A stretch of DNA of 64,000 nt from Janibacter sp. CX7 (GTDB lineage Bacteria; Actinomycetota; Actinomycetes; Actinomycetales; Dermatophilaceae): assembly GCF_024362365.1 (NCBI RefSeq), contig NZ_CP101464.1:186001-250000 (forward strand), read 5' to 3'. How positions within the stretch are numbered: the first letter of the stretch is position 1; the number at the start of each line of letters is the position of its first letter. The position numbers and the translations under genes were made by a program. The notes beneath the pieces are model-generated. The model worked only from the letters and a program-made list of their open reading frames with translations. It did not search any database and had not been told where the DNA came from. This document shows, in pieces, positions 25,530-33,230 of the stretch.

Positions 25530-27737
25530 TCAGTCCAGCGGGCGCAGCACCGTCATCCGGTGCGCCGCGCGGGTGAGCACGACGTAGAGCACACGGGCGC
25601 CGCCGGGGGCTTCGCGCACGATGGCGTCGGGGTCGACGACGAGGGTCGCGTCCCACTCCAGGCCCTTGGTCGACAGCGGGTCGATGACGACGACCCGGCC
25701 GTCGTGGGTGCCGTCGAGCGGCAGCACGGCCTCGGCGTGACGCTGCGGCGTGATGACCGCGATCGACCCGTCGACCTCCTGGGCCAGGTGCGAGAGCGCC
25801 TCTGCCGCAACGGTCGCCACGTCGGGGCGCGAGGTGTCGAGGGCGTCGCCGAAGGTGACGTCCTGCGGCCGCACGCCCGTCTCGCGGACGGCGTCGGGGA
25901 TGTCGGCGTCGGGCACGACGGGCAGGATGACGTCGCGTGCGTAGTCGAAGATCTCCTGCGCGTTGCGGTAGTTCGTCGTCATGTGGAAGGCCTGGCGCGG
26001 CTGGGTGCCGTAGGCCTCCTCGCGAGCGCGGTCGGCCTCGGCGACATCGGGCCACGACGCCTGGGCCACGTCGCCGACGACGGTCCACGAGGCGCGGCGG
26101 CCGCGCCGGCCGATCATCCGCCACTGCATCGGCGAGAGGTCCTGGGCCTCGTCGACGAGGACGTGGGCGTAGTCGCTGTAGCGACCGACGGTGCCGTGGA
26201 GCAGCCGCTCGCGGGCCGTCGTCGGGCTGAGCGTCTGGGTGACCTCGGGCTCGCGGATCGCCGAGCCCATGGCCTGCAACTCGGCGACGCCGTCGAGCTC
26301 CTCGATCTCGTAGAAGGAGCGCTCCTCCGGGGCGGCCTCCTCGACCTGGCCGAGGCGTACCGAGAGCTCGTCGACGAGGGCGACGTCGGAGACGGTCCAC
26401 GTGCCGAGCTCGAGGGTCTCGCGGGCGGCGTGGGCGAGGGCGGCGGCGTCGCCCTGGCTGAGGACGGATCGGGTGACCTCGTAGGCCAGCTCGGTGTCCT
26501 CGAGCCACAGCAGCGCCTCGCGGGGGTCGACCTGCGGCCACCAGGCGGCGACGAAGTCGTCGACCGCGATGGACTCGTCGAAGGCGTCGAGGAACTCGTC
26601 GCGGTCACCCTCGCGCACCTGCCGCCAGGCGGCCTCGGCGAGCAGCTCGCGCACGTGCTTGGTCGCCTGGTTGCGCGTGCGGTCGCGCAGCGCACGCCGG
26701 CGGATGTCGGTGAGCTCGCGCTCGTCGAGGTGCACGGGCAGGCCGCCGACCATGACGCGCAGGCTCGTCGGGGCTCCCGGCACGGGCAGCGCGGCGAGCC
26801 GGTTGAGCACGGTGCGCATCTGCAGCGAGCCCTTGATCGCGGCGACCTCGGGCGACTCGTGGCGCACCGCCGTGATGACGTCGACGACGTCGCCGAGCGA
26901 GCGCAGCGTCACCGAGTCCTCGCCGAGCGAAGGGAGCACCCGCTCGATGTAGGCGGTGTAGGCCGCGGAAGGTCCGATGACGAGGATGCCGCCGGACTCG
27001 TAGCGGCGTCGGTTGGCGTAGAGCAGGTAGGCGGCGCGGTGCAGGGCGACGACCGTCTTGCCGGTGCCGGGGCCGCCGCTGATCTCGGTGATCCCGCGGT
27101 CGCTCGCGCGGATTGCCTCGTCCTGGTGGGTCTGGATCGTCGCGACGATGTCACGCATCTGCTGGCCGCGGCTGCGGGTCAGGGCCGCGAGGAGCGCGCC
27201 GTCGCCGACGACGACGAGGTCGTCGGGTGCCTCGGGGACCATGAGGTCGTCCTCGACCCCGACGACCTGCTCGCCGCGGCAGCGCAGCACGCGCCGGCGG
27301 ATGACGCCCTGGTTGTCGCCCGGGGTCGCGCGGTAGAAGGGGGAGGCGGCGGGGGCCCGCCAGTCGATGACGAGGGGCTCGTAGTCGTCGTCGCGGACGC
27401 CGAGACGGCCGATGTAGCGCACCTCACGGTCCGACTGGTCTGCTCCCTCGGCGGCGTGGTCGAGGTCGAGCCGGCCGAAGACGAGGCCCTCGTGCTGGTG
27501 CTCGAGACTGGCCATGCGGCGCGCGGCGTTGAAGACGAGGGCGTCGCGCTCGAAGAGGCCCGACATCTCCTCGTCGCGGACGTCGCCGGTGCGGTCGGTC
27601 CGACCCCGCGACATGCCGTCGACGGCCACGAGATCAGCGCGTTTCCCAGCCTTCGCGAGCTCGGTGTGGACGCGGTCGAGATGCTGCTGCTCGATGGCGA
27701 TCTCGGCGGCGACGGCATCGACGTGGGTGTCGGTCAC
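25530..27737 (-). CDS. helR: UvrD/HelD-like ATPase, probable RNA polymerase recycling factor HelR
   Basis: Superfamily 1 helicase-like ATPase of 735 aa. The N-terminal coiled coil (residues 1-60) is the HelD arm that enters the RNA polymerase channel. Walker A is ISGGPGTGKTVVALHRAAYL (near residue 230), followed by GILVIGPSAAY; the Walker B region is HVLVDEAQDLSPMQW, and the last motifs are VIDPLSTKGLEWD and YVVLTRAAHRM. In streptomycetes and mycobacteria such proteins dislodge stalled or rifamycin-bound polymerase and give rifampicin tolerance. I saw no rifamycin-associated element upstream. GTG 27737 is supported by start position TDTHVDAVAAE; a TAGACT box lies at 27781-27776. The 6C-like RNA lies just behind its start. 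Confidence 0.88.
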   Translation of the reverse strand: MTDTHVDAVAAEIAIEQQHLDRVHTELAKAGKRADLVAVDGMSRGRTDRTGDVRDEEMSGLFERDALVFNAARRMASLEHQHEGLVFGRLDLDHAAEGADQSDREVRYIGRLGVRDDDYEPLVIDWRAPAASPFYRATPGDNQGVIRRRVLRCRGEQVVGVEDDLMVPEAPDDLVVVGDGALLAALTRSRGQQMRDIVATIQTHQDEAIRASDRGITEISGGPGTGKTVVALHRAAYLLYANRRRYESGGILVIGPSAAYTAYIERVLPSLGEDSVTLRSLGDVVDVITAVRHESPEVAAIKGSLQMRTVLNRLAALPVPGAPTSLRVMVGGLPVHLDERELTDIRRRALRDRTRNQATKHVRELLAEAAWRQVREGDRDEFLDAFDESIAVDDFVAAWWPQVDPREALLWLEDTELAYEVTRSVLSQGDAAALAHAARETLELGTWTVSDVALVDELSVRLGQVEEAAPEERSFYEIEELDGVAELQAMGSAIREPEVTQTLSPTTARERLLHGTVGRYSDYAHVLVDEAQDLSPMQWRMIGRRGRRASWTVVGDVAQASWPDVAEADRAREEAYGTQPRQAFHMTTNYRNAQEIFDYARDVILPVVPDADIPDAVRETGVRPQDVTFGDALDTSRPDVATVAAEALSHLAQEVDGSIAVITPQRHAEAVLPLDGTHDGRVVVIDPLSTKGLEWDATLVVDPDAIVREAPGGARVLYVVLTRAAHRMTVLRPLD

Positions 27738-28085
27738 AGGGCCTCGTGCTCCCCTTCGGCTGGACAGGAGGACTGAGTCTAGTTGCTCGCGACGGCGCCC
27801 CGATGACGCGGGTCGTGGGGGCCTGCGGAGGGGGTCGTCGCAGGAACTGGTCCGCTCCATCTTGATTTCACCCTCAACAAGGTGTCAGTATCAGTTGGTC
27901 GGCCACGGTCGACGGTCGCGCGGTCGGTGTCCCCCCTGATGTCTGGACCCGCGACCTTGGGGCGCAGCTCACGGCAGATACCCCCTGCCTGCCGCGAGCT
28001 GCGCCCCCCTTTGCGTTCTGCGACCTCTCGCCCGTCGGCCGAAGGGGGGCCCGCGCCCGTCTCGAAGGGCCGTAGGCTCGCCCCC
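27738..28085. other. 348-bp divergent gap between helR and purD
   Basis: From left to right it holds the helR promoter (TAGACT on the minus strand at 27781-27776), about 60 bp without recognisable features, an AT-richer promoter (TTGATT 27862-27867, 18 bp, CAGTAT 27886-27891) for the small RNA described separately, the RNA itself, one CGAAGGGGG nonamer (28040-28048), and the leaderless -10 box TAGGCT (28073-28078) of purD. No protein gene is supported here. Confidence 0.6.
27898..28012 (+). ncRNA. 6C-like small RNA
   Basis: Two tandem hairpins follow a sigma-70 type promoter. Hairpin 1 pairs 27914-27925 with 27946-27956 (one bulge) and exposes a loop with six C (27931-27936). Hairpin 2 pairs 27959-27977 with 27989-28007 (18 bp with one A.C mismatch) and exposes ATACCCCCTGC. 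A short T stretch (28010-28012) follows. Two stem-loops with runs of C in both loops define the actinobacterial 6C RNA (called B11 in Mycobacterium tuberculosis), which pairs with G-rich mRNA starts. Ends are estimated. A purD leader is the alternative, but purD has its own leaderless -10 box. Confidence 0.72.
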
Positions 28086-29369
28086 GTGAAGGTTCTCGTC
28101 ATCGGCTCCGGCGCCCGCGAGCACGCCCTCGTCCGCGCCCTCACCCTCGACCCGACGGTCTCGGCCGTCATCGCCGCCCCCGGCAACCCGGGCACGGAGG
28201 CGATCGCGCTCACCGAGCCCGTCGCCGCGGAGGACCCGCAGGCCGTCGTCGAGCTGGCCCGACGCCACGAGGTGGACCTCGTCGTCGTCGGTCCCGAGGC
28301 GCCGCTCGTCGCGGGCGTCGCCGACGCCGTGCGCGAGGCCGGCATCAGCTGCTTCGGCCCGAGTGCCGAGGCCGCGCGCCTCGAGGGCAGCAAGGCCTAC
28401 GCCAAGGAGGTCATGGCCGCCGCCGACGTGCCGACCGCGATGGCGCACGTGTGCACGACGCCGGAGCACCTCGCGGAGGCGCTCGACGCTTTCGGCGCTC
28501 CCTTCGTCGTCAAGGACGACGGGCTGGCAGCAGGCAAGGGCGTCGTCGTCACCGAGGACCGGGATGCCGCCATGGCGCACGGTCTGGCCTGCCTGGCGAA
28601 GGGGGACGATGGTCGCGTCGTCATCGAGGAGTTCCTCGACGGGCCCGAGGCGAGCCTCTTCTGCATCTGCGACGGCGAGCGGGTCGTGCCGCTCGACCTC
28701 GCCCAGGACTTCAAGCGCGTCTTCGACGGCGACGAGGGCCCCAACACCGGCGGCATGGGCGCCTACAGCCCGCTGACCTGGGCCCCCGAGGGGCTCGTCG
28801 ACGACGTCGTCGCACGGGTCGCCCAGCCGGTCGTCGACGAGATGGCGCGACGGGGCACCCCCTTCGTCGGCGTGCTCTACGTCGGGCTGGCCCTCACCTC
28901 CCGTGGCCCGCGGGTCATCGAGTTCAACGTGCGCTTCGGCGACCCCGAGACCCAGTCGGTGCTCGCCCGGCTCGAGTCGCCGCTCGCGGTGCTGCTCGCC
29001 GCAGCGGCCGAGGGTCGGCTCGACGAGCACGACCCGCTGCGCTGGCGCCCGGAGTCGGCGGTGACCGTCGTCGTCGCGGCCGAGGGCTACCCGGCCAAGC
29101 CGGTCACGGGCACGCCGATCGGTGGCCTCGACGCGATCGCCGACGGCGAGCTCGCCGAGCACGTGCACGTGCTGCACGCCGGCACGACGACGAACGACGG
29201 TCAGCTCGTCTCCTCGGGTGGGCGGGTCCTGTCGGTCGTCGCCCTGGGCGACGACCTCGCCCGGGCTCGCCAGCGGGCCTACGCGGCCGTCGACCTCGTC
29301 GAGCTCGACGGCGGCCACCACCGCACCGACATCGCCCTGCGTGCCGCCCGCGGCGAGATCCGCGCCTGA
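28086..29369 (+). CDS. purD: Phosphoribosylamine-glycine ligase (GAR synthetase)
   Basis: ATP-grasp ligase of 427 aa catalysing the second step of IMP synthesis (phosphoribosylamine + glycine + ATP). The family opening MKVLVIGSGAREHAL follows a GTG start. Further motifs are VVVGPEAPLVAGVAD, GSKAYAKEVMAAADVPTA, VVKDDGLAAGKGVVV, the signature NTGGMGAYSP, and IEFNVRFGDPETQ with metal ligands. TAGGCT at 28073-28078 with 7 nt to GTG suggests leaderless mRNA. A paired palindrome lies 4 nt after the stop. Confidence 0.96.
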   Translation: MKVLVIGSGAREHALVRALTLDPTVSAVIAAPGNPGTEAIALTEPVAAEDPQAVVELARRHEVDLVVVGPEAPLVAGVADAVREAGISCFGPSAEAARLEGSKAYAKEVMAAADVPTAMAHVCTTPEHLAEALDAFGAPFVVKDDGLAAGKGVVVTEDRDAAMAHGLACLAKGDDGRVVIEEFLDGPEASLFCICDGERVVPLDLAQDFKRVFDGDEGPNTGGMGAYSPLTWAPEGLVDDVVARVAQPVVDEMARRGTPFVGVLYVGLALTSRGPRVIEFNVRFGDPETQSVLARLESPLAVLLAAAAEGRLDEHDPLRWRPESAVTVVVAAEGYPAKPVTGTPIGGLDAIADGELAEHVHVLHAGTTTNDGQLVSSGGRVLSVVALGDDLARARQRAYAAVDLVELDGGHHRTDIALRAARGEIRA

Positions 29370-29373
29370 CCCC

Positions 29374-29447
29374 AACTCTGCGCAACCCCAGGGTTGTGCA
29401 GAGTTGTCGGCCCTGAACCCTGCAGAACCCTGGGGTTGTGCAGGGTT
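29374..29447. repeat. Paired 32-bp palindrome element, copy B
   Basis: Palindromes at 29374-29405 and 29416-29447 with a 10-bp spacer GTCGGCCCTG. It starts 4 nt after the purD stop and its last base is the first base of the whiB-like stop codon on the other strand. It can act as a bidirectional terminator for these convergent genes. Confidence 0.88.
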
Positions 29448-29689
29448 CACGCGGCGACGTCCTTGCGGGGGCGCCCGCGCACCCGCTTGCGGGGGATGAC
29501 GGTGCCCTCGTGGAGGATCTCGCCGCCCCACACGCCCCACGGCTCGCGGCGCTCGAGCGCGCCCTGCAGGCACATCGTCCGCAGCGGGCAGTCGGCGCAC
29601 AGCGACTTCGCGTACTCCAGGCCCTCGGGTGTCTCGGCGAACCACAGCTCGGGCGACATGGTCTGGCACGGCGGGGTCGTCGGTGTCAT
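29447..29689 (-). CDS. whiB7: WhiB7-like transcriptional regulator
   Basis: Fe-S protein of 80 aa. Four cluster cysteines are at residues 8, 31, 34 and 40 (CADCPLRTMC), the sigma-contact motif EPWGVWGGEI at 49-58, and an AT-hook RGRPRK at 71-76, which among WhiB proteins marks WhiB7. Known WhiB7 proteins bind sigma-A and AT-rich sites to switch on intrinsic antibiotic resistance, including helD-type genes. ATG 29689 with GGAGGG upstream is preferred over GTG 29716. Unusually, there is no long attenuator leader; the start lies 54 bp from divergent soxR with a SoxR box between. Its helR-like neighbour is 2 kb away. Confidence 0.88.
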   Translation of the reverse strand: MTPTTPPCQTMSPELWFAETPEGLEYAKSLCADCPLRTMCLQGALERREPWGVWGGEILHEGTVIPRKRVRGRPRKDVAA

Positions 29690-29703
29690 GCGACCACCCT
29701 CCA

Positions 29704-29723
29704 ACCTCAAGTTCACGTGAGGT
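29704..29723. promoter_or_regulatory. SoxR box between whiB7-like gene and soxR
   Basis: ACCTCAAGTTCACGTGAGGT closely matches the SoxR operator, whose consensus is CCTCAAGTTAACTTGAGG. On the minus strand TTGACC (29727-29722) precedes it, followed 19 nt later by GAGGGT, the stretched spacing typical of MerR-family promoters, although that -10 is poor. On the plus strand TAGCCT (29731-29736) is 7 nt before soxR. Confidence 0.8.
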
Positions 29724-29743
29724 CAACCGCTAGCCTCGGGGAC

Positions 29744-30202
29744 ATGGACACGCGGGACCTGCTGACCATCGGGGAGACCGCGGCCCGGGCTGGCGTGAGC
29801 GTCCCGACGCTGCGCTTCTACGAGACCAAGGGGCTGGTCCACGCCACCCGCACCCCGGGCAACCAGCGGCGCTACCCTCGGCACACGCTGCGCCGGCTCG
29901 CCCTCGTGCGCGCGGCCCAGCGCTTCGGCCTGTCCCTCGACGAGATCCGCGAGGCGCTGGACTCCCTTCCGGCGCAACGGCCCCCGACCGCGCGTGACTG
30001 GCAGCGCCTCTCGCGCCGCTGGCACGACGCGCTGCAGGCGCGCATCGACGCCCTCGTCGAGCTGCGTGACACGACGAGCGGGTGCATCGGCTGCGGCTGC
30101 CTGTCGACGAGCAGCTGCCCGATCTACAACCCCGGCGACGAGCGCGGCAGCGAGGGGCCGGGCGCCCGCCGCTGGCCGGCCGGACTCCGCGACGAGGGTT
30201 GA
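29744..30202 (+). CDS. soxR: Redox-sensitive MerR-family activator SoxR
   Basis: Regulator of 152 aa. An N-terminal MerR HTH (LTIGETAARAGVSVPTLRFY) and the GNQRRYPRHTLRRLALV recognition region are followed by a dimerisation helix and a [2Fe-2S] cluster motif CIGCGCLSTSSC with cysteines at residues 114, 117, 119 and 125, as in E. coli SoxR, including the trailing NPGD. It senses redox-active compounds. In actinobacteria SoxR controls a small set of genes rather than soxS. The 20-bp SoxR box sits directly upstream, and the divergent whiB7-like gene is the nearest candidate target. Leaderless start likely. Confidence 0.93.
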   Translation: MDTRDLLTIGETAARAGVSVPTLRFYETKGLVHATRTPGNQRRYPRHTLRRLALVRAAQRFGLSLDEIREALDSLPAQRPPTARDWQRLSRRWHDALQARIDALVELRDTTSGCIGCGCLSTSSCPIYNPGDERGSEGPGARRWPAGLRDEG

Positions 30203-30238
30203 CCCCCCTTCGCCCGTCCGTGGTGGGAGCATGGCCGC

Positions 30239-30742
30239 ATGACAGGGGAGCCCGGGACCACGACCGCCACGACCGCCGCACAGCGCGCCGAGGACCGGAC
30301 CGAAGGGGGCGGAGGTCGCCTCGTCGCCTGGCTGGTCACTCCCTTCGCCGCCGTGGTGCCGTGGCTCCTGATGGTGGGTGGGGCACTGCTCGTCGCCCGG
30401 TCGGCGCTGGCCTACCGGGTCAACTTCGAGCGAGGCTGGGGCGAGCTCGTCGGCGGGCTCGTGCTGCTCGTCGTCGCGGCCCTGCTGTGGGCGGTGCTCA
30501 CCGCCTGGTCGTCGTCCGGGACGACCGTGGCCGGTCTGGCCACCCTCGCCGCCGGTCTCTTCGTGGCGACCAGGGCCGGCGCGAGCCTCGTCGCCGAGGT
30601 GGGGCGCGAGGGGCCGGTCACGCTGCAGACCCCGCTCTACAGCGTGGCCAACGAGACCGTCCTGCTGCCGCTGGGGGCCGTGCTCCTCGCAGCCGGGCTC
30701 GGCGCCGCCGGTGCCCGCCGGCTGGCCCGCCGCCGGCGCTGA
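30239..30742 (+). CDS. Hypothetical four-helix membrane protein
   Basis: Protein of 167 aa that I do not recognise. The first 28 residues are Thr/Glu-rich and cytoplasmic; four hydrophobic segments follow (VVPWLLMVGGALLVARSALA, LVLLVVAALLWAVLTAW, GLATLAAGLFVATRAGASLV, VLLPLGAVLLAAGLGAAGA). It ends with an Arg-rich tail RRLARRRR. No catalytic motif is visible. The gene lies between soxR and a sigma factor gene, with gaps on both sides of 36 and 73 bp. ATG 30239 was selected from codon pattern; no good ribosome binding site is seen. Confidence 0.7.
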   Translation: MTGEPGTTTATTAAQRAEDRTEGGGGRLVAWLVTPFAAVVPWLLMVGGALLVARSALAYRVNFERGWGELVGGLVLLVVAALLWAVLTAWSSSGTTVAGLATLAAGLFVATRAGASLVAEVGREGPVTLQTPLYSVANETVLLPLGAVLLAAGLGAAGARRLARRRR

Positions 30743-30815
30743 CCCAACCGATCGCGGGCTCGACGCATCTGGATGGGTGACCGGGATCGTCCCGGTCGGT
30801 GCGAAGGGGAGTGAC

Positions 30816-31334
30816 GTGAGGTCTTCGAGCGAAGCCGACTTCCGGGAGTTCGCCGCATCGGCGATGCCCCGGCTGCGGCGGGTGGCGCTCGGCATCAGCC
30901 GAGACCCGCACGCCGCCGACGACCTCGTCCAGACGACGATGGAGAAGCTCTATGTCGCCTGGCCCAAGGTCGCCCGCGCCACGTCTCCCTACGCCTACGC
31001 GCGGCAGACCCTCGTGCGTTCGTTGCTCGCCGAGCGCCGCCGGCTGAGCTGGGGGCGCGAGGTCGTCGCCGACGACGTCGACGGTGGCAGCGTCGACCCC
31101 GGTGAGGCCACCGACGCCCGGCTCGTCGTCCACGACGCCCTCGCTGCGCTCACCGCCCGCCAGCGCGCGTGCGTCGTCCTGCGTCACCTCGAGGGCCTGT
31201 CGGTCGCCGAGACCGCGCGGGCGATCGGGTGCAGCGAGGGCACGGTCAAGAGCACGACGAGCGATGCGCTCGCCCGCATGCGCACCCACCTGGACGACCC
31301 CGCGCCCCGCGCGGCGGAGAGGAGTGCGTCATGA
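30816..31334 (+). CDS. SigE-family (SigE70 type) RNA polymerase sigma factor
   Basis: ECF-like sigma factor of 172 aa. Region 2 reads ISRDPHAADDLVQTTMEKLYVAW and region 4 LTARQRACVVLRHLEGLSVA followed by GCSEGTVKSTTSDALARMR. The short length and FREFAASAMPRLRRVAL start match the actinobacterial SigE70 family. GTG 30816 is preceded by AAGGGGAG; GTG 30777 is an alternative. It overlaps the next gene (ATGA), which encodes a membrane protein with a cytoplasmic N-terminus, suggesting a sigma/partner pair. Targets unknown. Confidence 0.88.
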   Translation: MRSSSEADFREFAASAMPRLRRVALGISRDPHAADDLVQTTMEKLYVAWPKVARATSPYAYARQTLVRSLLAERRRLSWGREVVADDVDGGSVDPGEATDARLVVHDALAALTARQRACVVLRHLEGLSVAETARAIGCSEGTVKSTTSDALARMRTHLDDPAPRAAERSAS

Positions 31335-32188
31335 GCACGACCGAGGAGCAGCGGCTCGTGGAGGCGGCCGTGGCCGCGCGGGAGTCGGAGACCGCCGGGT
31401 GGCCGGGGTCCGTCGACGACGTCGTCGCCGGTGGCCGTCGCCGCGTGCGCCGCCGCCGGGCAGCGGTCCTCGTGCCCGCGCTGGGCCTGACCCTCGTCGC
31501 CGGCGGCCTCGCCGCGACCCTGACGGGTGGCCGGGGTGAGGTCCAGCCCGCGCCGCCGGTGTCGACGAGCGCGTCTGCGTCCTCGACGCCGACGACCTCG
31601 CCCACCGCGAGCACGACCTCGCCCACGGCCAGCGCCACATCGACCCCCTTCGCCGGATGGGACGGCTGCACCCTGCGACCGGAGACCTGCGACGGCACGG
31701 TGGTCGCGGGCTGGTTCGCCGACCACGTCGCCGCGCTGCGCGCCACCGGCGACCTGGCCTTCGAGGACGCGGCGTCGACGAGCTCGCTCGAGGGGTTCCC
31801 CGCCGGCACGCGGTGGTTCACGACGGCGCACATGGAGTCGATCGTCGACACCGACCAGCCGATCGACCAGATCGTCTTCCCGCCCCAGGTCGACGTCTAC
31901 GTCACGGCTCGGGGCTCGGGCAACTACTTCTGGGAGCCGCGGCCCGCCAGCGACCCGGGGCCAGCGGAGAGGAAGGTGCGCTCGGTCGAGGTCCGGCCGG
32001 GACTCGAGGCCAGGGTGGTCGACGGGCAGGGGCAGGACACCTGGGCCGTGCCCGAGGGGGAGGGGCACGGTGCCGTCTACGTGCTCGTCCAGGAGAAGCC
32101 GGGCAGCGACGGGCGCGTCTTCACCGACGACGCCGTGGTCGACCTGCTCCGGCTCCTCCTCGAGGACCCCGAGGTGACCGGAGGCTGA
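31331..32188 (+). CDS. Membrane-anchored protein cotranscribed with the sigma factor
   Basis: Protein of 285 aa. Residues 1-42 are cytoplasmic and basic near the membrane, residues about 43-62 form one helix (AVLVPALGLTLVAGGLAATL), and a Ser/Thr/Pro linker of about 35 residues leads to an extracellular domain of about 170 residues (FAGWDGCTLRPETCDGTVV with two cysteines). No known anti-sigma motif such as the zinc HXXXCXXC is visible. Position and topology suggest a sensor or anti-sigma role, common for genes directly behind SigE70 sigma factors; this is inference. Confidence 0.72.
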   Translation: MSTTEEQRLVEAAVAARESETAGWPGSVDDVVAGGRRRVRRRRAAVLVPALGLTLVAGGLAATLTGGRGEVQPAPPVSTSASASSTPTTSPTASTTSPTASATSTPFAGWDGCTLRPETCDGTVVAGWFADHVAALRATGDLAFEDAASTSSLEGFPAGTRWFTTAHMESIVDTDQPIDQIVFPPQVDVYVTARGSGNYFWEPRPASDPGPAERKVRSVEVRPGLEARVVDGQGQDTWAVPEGEGHGAVYVLVQEKPGSDGRVFTDDAVVDLLRLLLEDPEVTGG

Positions 32189-32231
32189 GGCGAGCGGCGG
32201 CTCCCTTCGTCCTGCTGCGAGGATGTGCGCC

Positions 32232-33131
32232 ATGACGACTGACGGCCACCTCGAGCTGCCCGGCTACGCCCACGTCTACTCCGGCAAGGTGCGCGACCTC
32301 TACGCGCCGGTCGGCGCCGACGGGCAGCCGCGCCAGGACCAGTTGCTGCTCGTCGCGAGCGACCGGATGTCGGCCTACGACTTCGTCCTCGACACCCCGA
32401 TCCCCGACAAGGGCGCGGTGCTCACGCAGATGTCGCTCTGGTGGTTCGACCAGCTCGCCGACCTCGTGCCGCACCACGTCATCTCGACCGACGTCCCCGC
32501 GGCCGTCGCCGGCCGGGCGGTGCTCGTCGAGCGCCTCGAGATGCTGCCCGTCGAGTGCGTCGCCCGCGCCTACCTCACCGGCGGCGGGCTGGGGGAGTAC
32601 CAGTCAACCGGCGCCGTCAGCGGCATCGAGCTGCCGGCCGGCCTCGTCGACGGCTCGCCCCTGCCGGAGCCGATCTTCACCCCCTCGACCAAGGCGCCCG
32701 TCGGCGAGCACGACGAGCCGATCCCGTACTCCGGCGTCGTGGCCGAGATCGGCGAGGACCTCGCCGCGCGCGTGCGCGACCTCACCGTGCGGATCCTGCA
32801 GCGCGGCAACGAGATCGCCACCGAGCGCGGCATCATCCTCGCGGACACGAAGGTCGAGTTCGGCATGCGCGGCGACGAGATCGTCCTCGCCGACGAGGTG
32901 CTCACACCGGACTCGTCCCGCTTCTGGCCCGCTGACGAGTGGCAGCCGGGCCGGCAGCAGCCGAGCTTCGACAAGCAATATGTCCGCGACTGGCTGACCT
33001 CGCCGGCGAGCGGCTGGGACAAGAGCTCGGGCGAGGCGCCCCCTTCGCTCCCGGAGGAGGTCGTCGCGCAGACCCGGGCGAAGTACGTCGAGGCCTACGA
33101 GCGGCTGACCGGCCAGACCTTCTCGGCCTGA
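32232..33131 (+). CDS. purC: Phosphoribosylaminoimidazole-succinocarboxamide synthase (SAICAR synthetase)
   Basis: Ligase of 299 aa adding aspartate to CAIR in purine synthesis. Motifs are HVYSGKVRDLY, LLVASDRMSAYDFVLDTPIP, the VECVARAYLTGGGLGEYQ and FTPSTKAPVGEHDEPI segments, and the signature IILADTKVEFG then LADEVLTPDSSRFW. A purC of the longer actinobacterial/yeast type. ATG 32232 has GAGG 10 nt upstream; ATG 32223 three codons earlier is possible. The gene stands alone, followed by the remnant region. Confidence 0.95.
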   Translation: MTTDGHLELPGYAHVYSGKVRDLYAPVGADGQPRQDQLLLVASDRMSAYDFVLDTPIPDKGAVLTQMSLWWFDQLADLVPHHVISTDVPAAVAGRAVLVERLEMLPVECVARAYLTGGGLGEYQSTGAVSGIELPAGLVDGSPLPEPIFTPSTKAPVGEHDEPIPYSGVVAEIGEDLAARVRDLTVRILQRGNEIATERGIILADTKVEFGMRGDEIVLADEVLTPDSSRFWPADEWQPGRQQPSFDKQYVRDWLTSPASGWDKSSGEAPPSLPEEVVAQTRAKYVEAYERLTGQTFSA

Positions 33132-33149
33132 CGCGCGTCGCAGGTCCGG

Positions 33150-33230
33150 TCAGGCGCCGGCCTGGAGCCGCAGCCCCGCGAGGATGAGGTCGAGACCGGC
33201 GAGGAACTGCTCGCGGTCGTCGTGGCCGGC
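33150..33230 (-). pseudogene. C-terminal remnant of a TetR-family regulator
   Basis: The minus-strand frame ending at 33150 reads DDREQFLAGLDLILAGL before its stop, the typical last helix of TetR/AcrR regulators (R-F-GLDLIL-GL). Upstream of about 33230 the frame runs into sequence that belongs, in the opposite orientation, to a transporter, so DNA-binding and most ligand-binding parts are missing. Not functional. Confidence 0.65.

Noticed and set aside
25560..27776. Open frame of 738 codons on the + strand opposite helR
   Set aside because: Low-complexity Arg/Gly/Val/Asp/Ala composition typical of antisense shadows in GC-rich DNA; the helR frame has all ATPase motifs.
27738..27897. Rifamycin-associated element upstream of helR
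   Set aside because: No paired GGGGCTTGC-type dyad is present; the G/C-rich segments there do not match.
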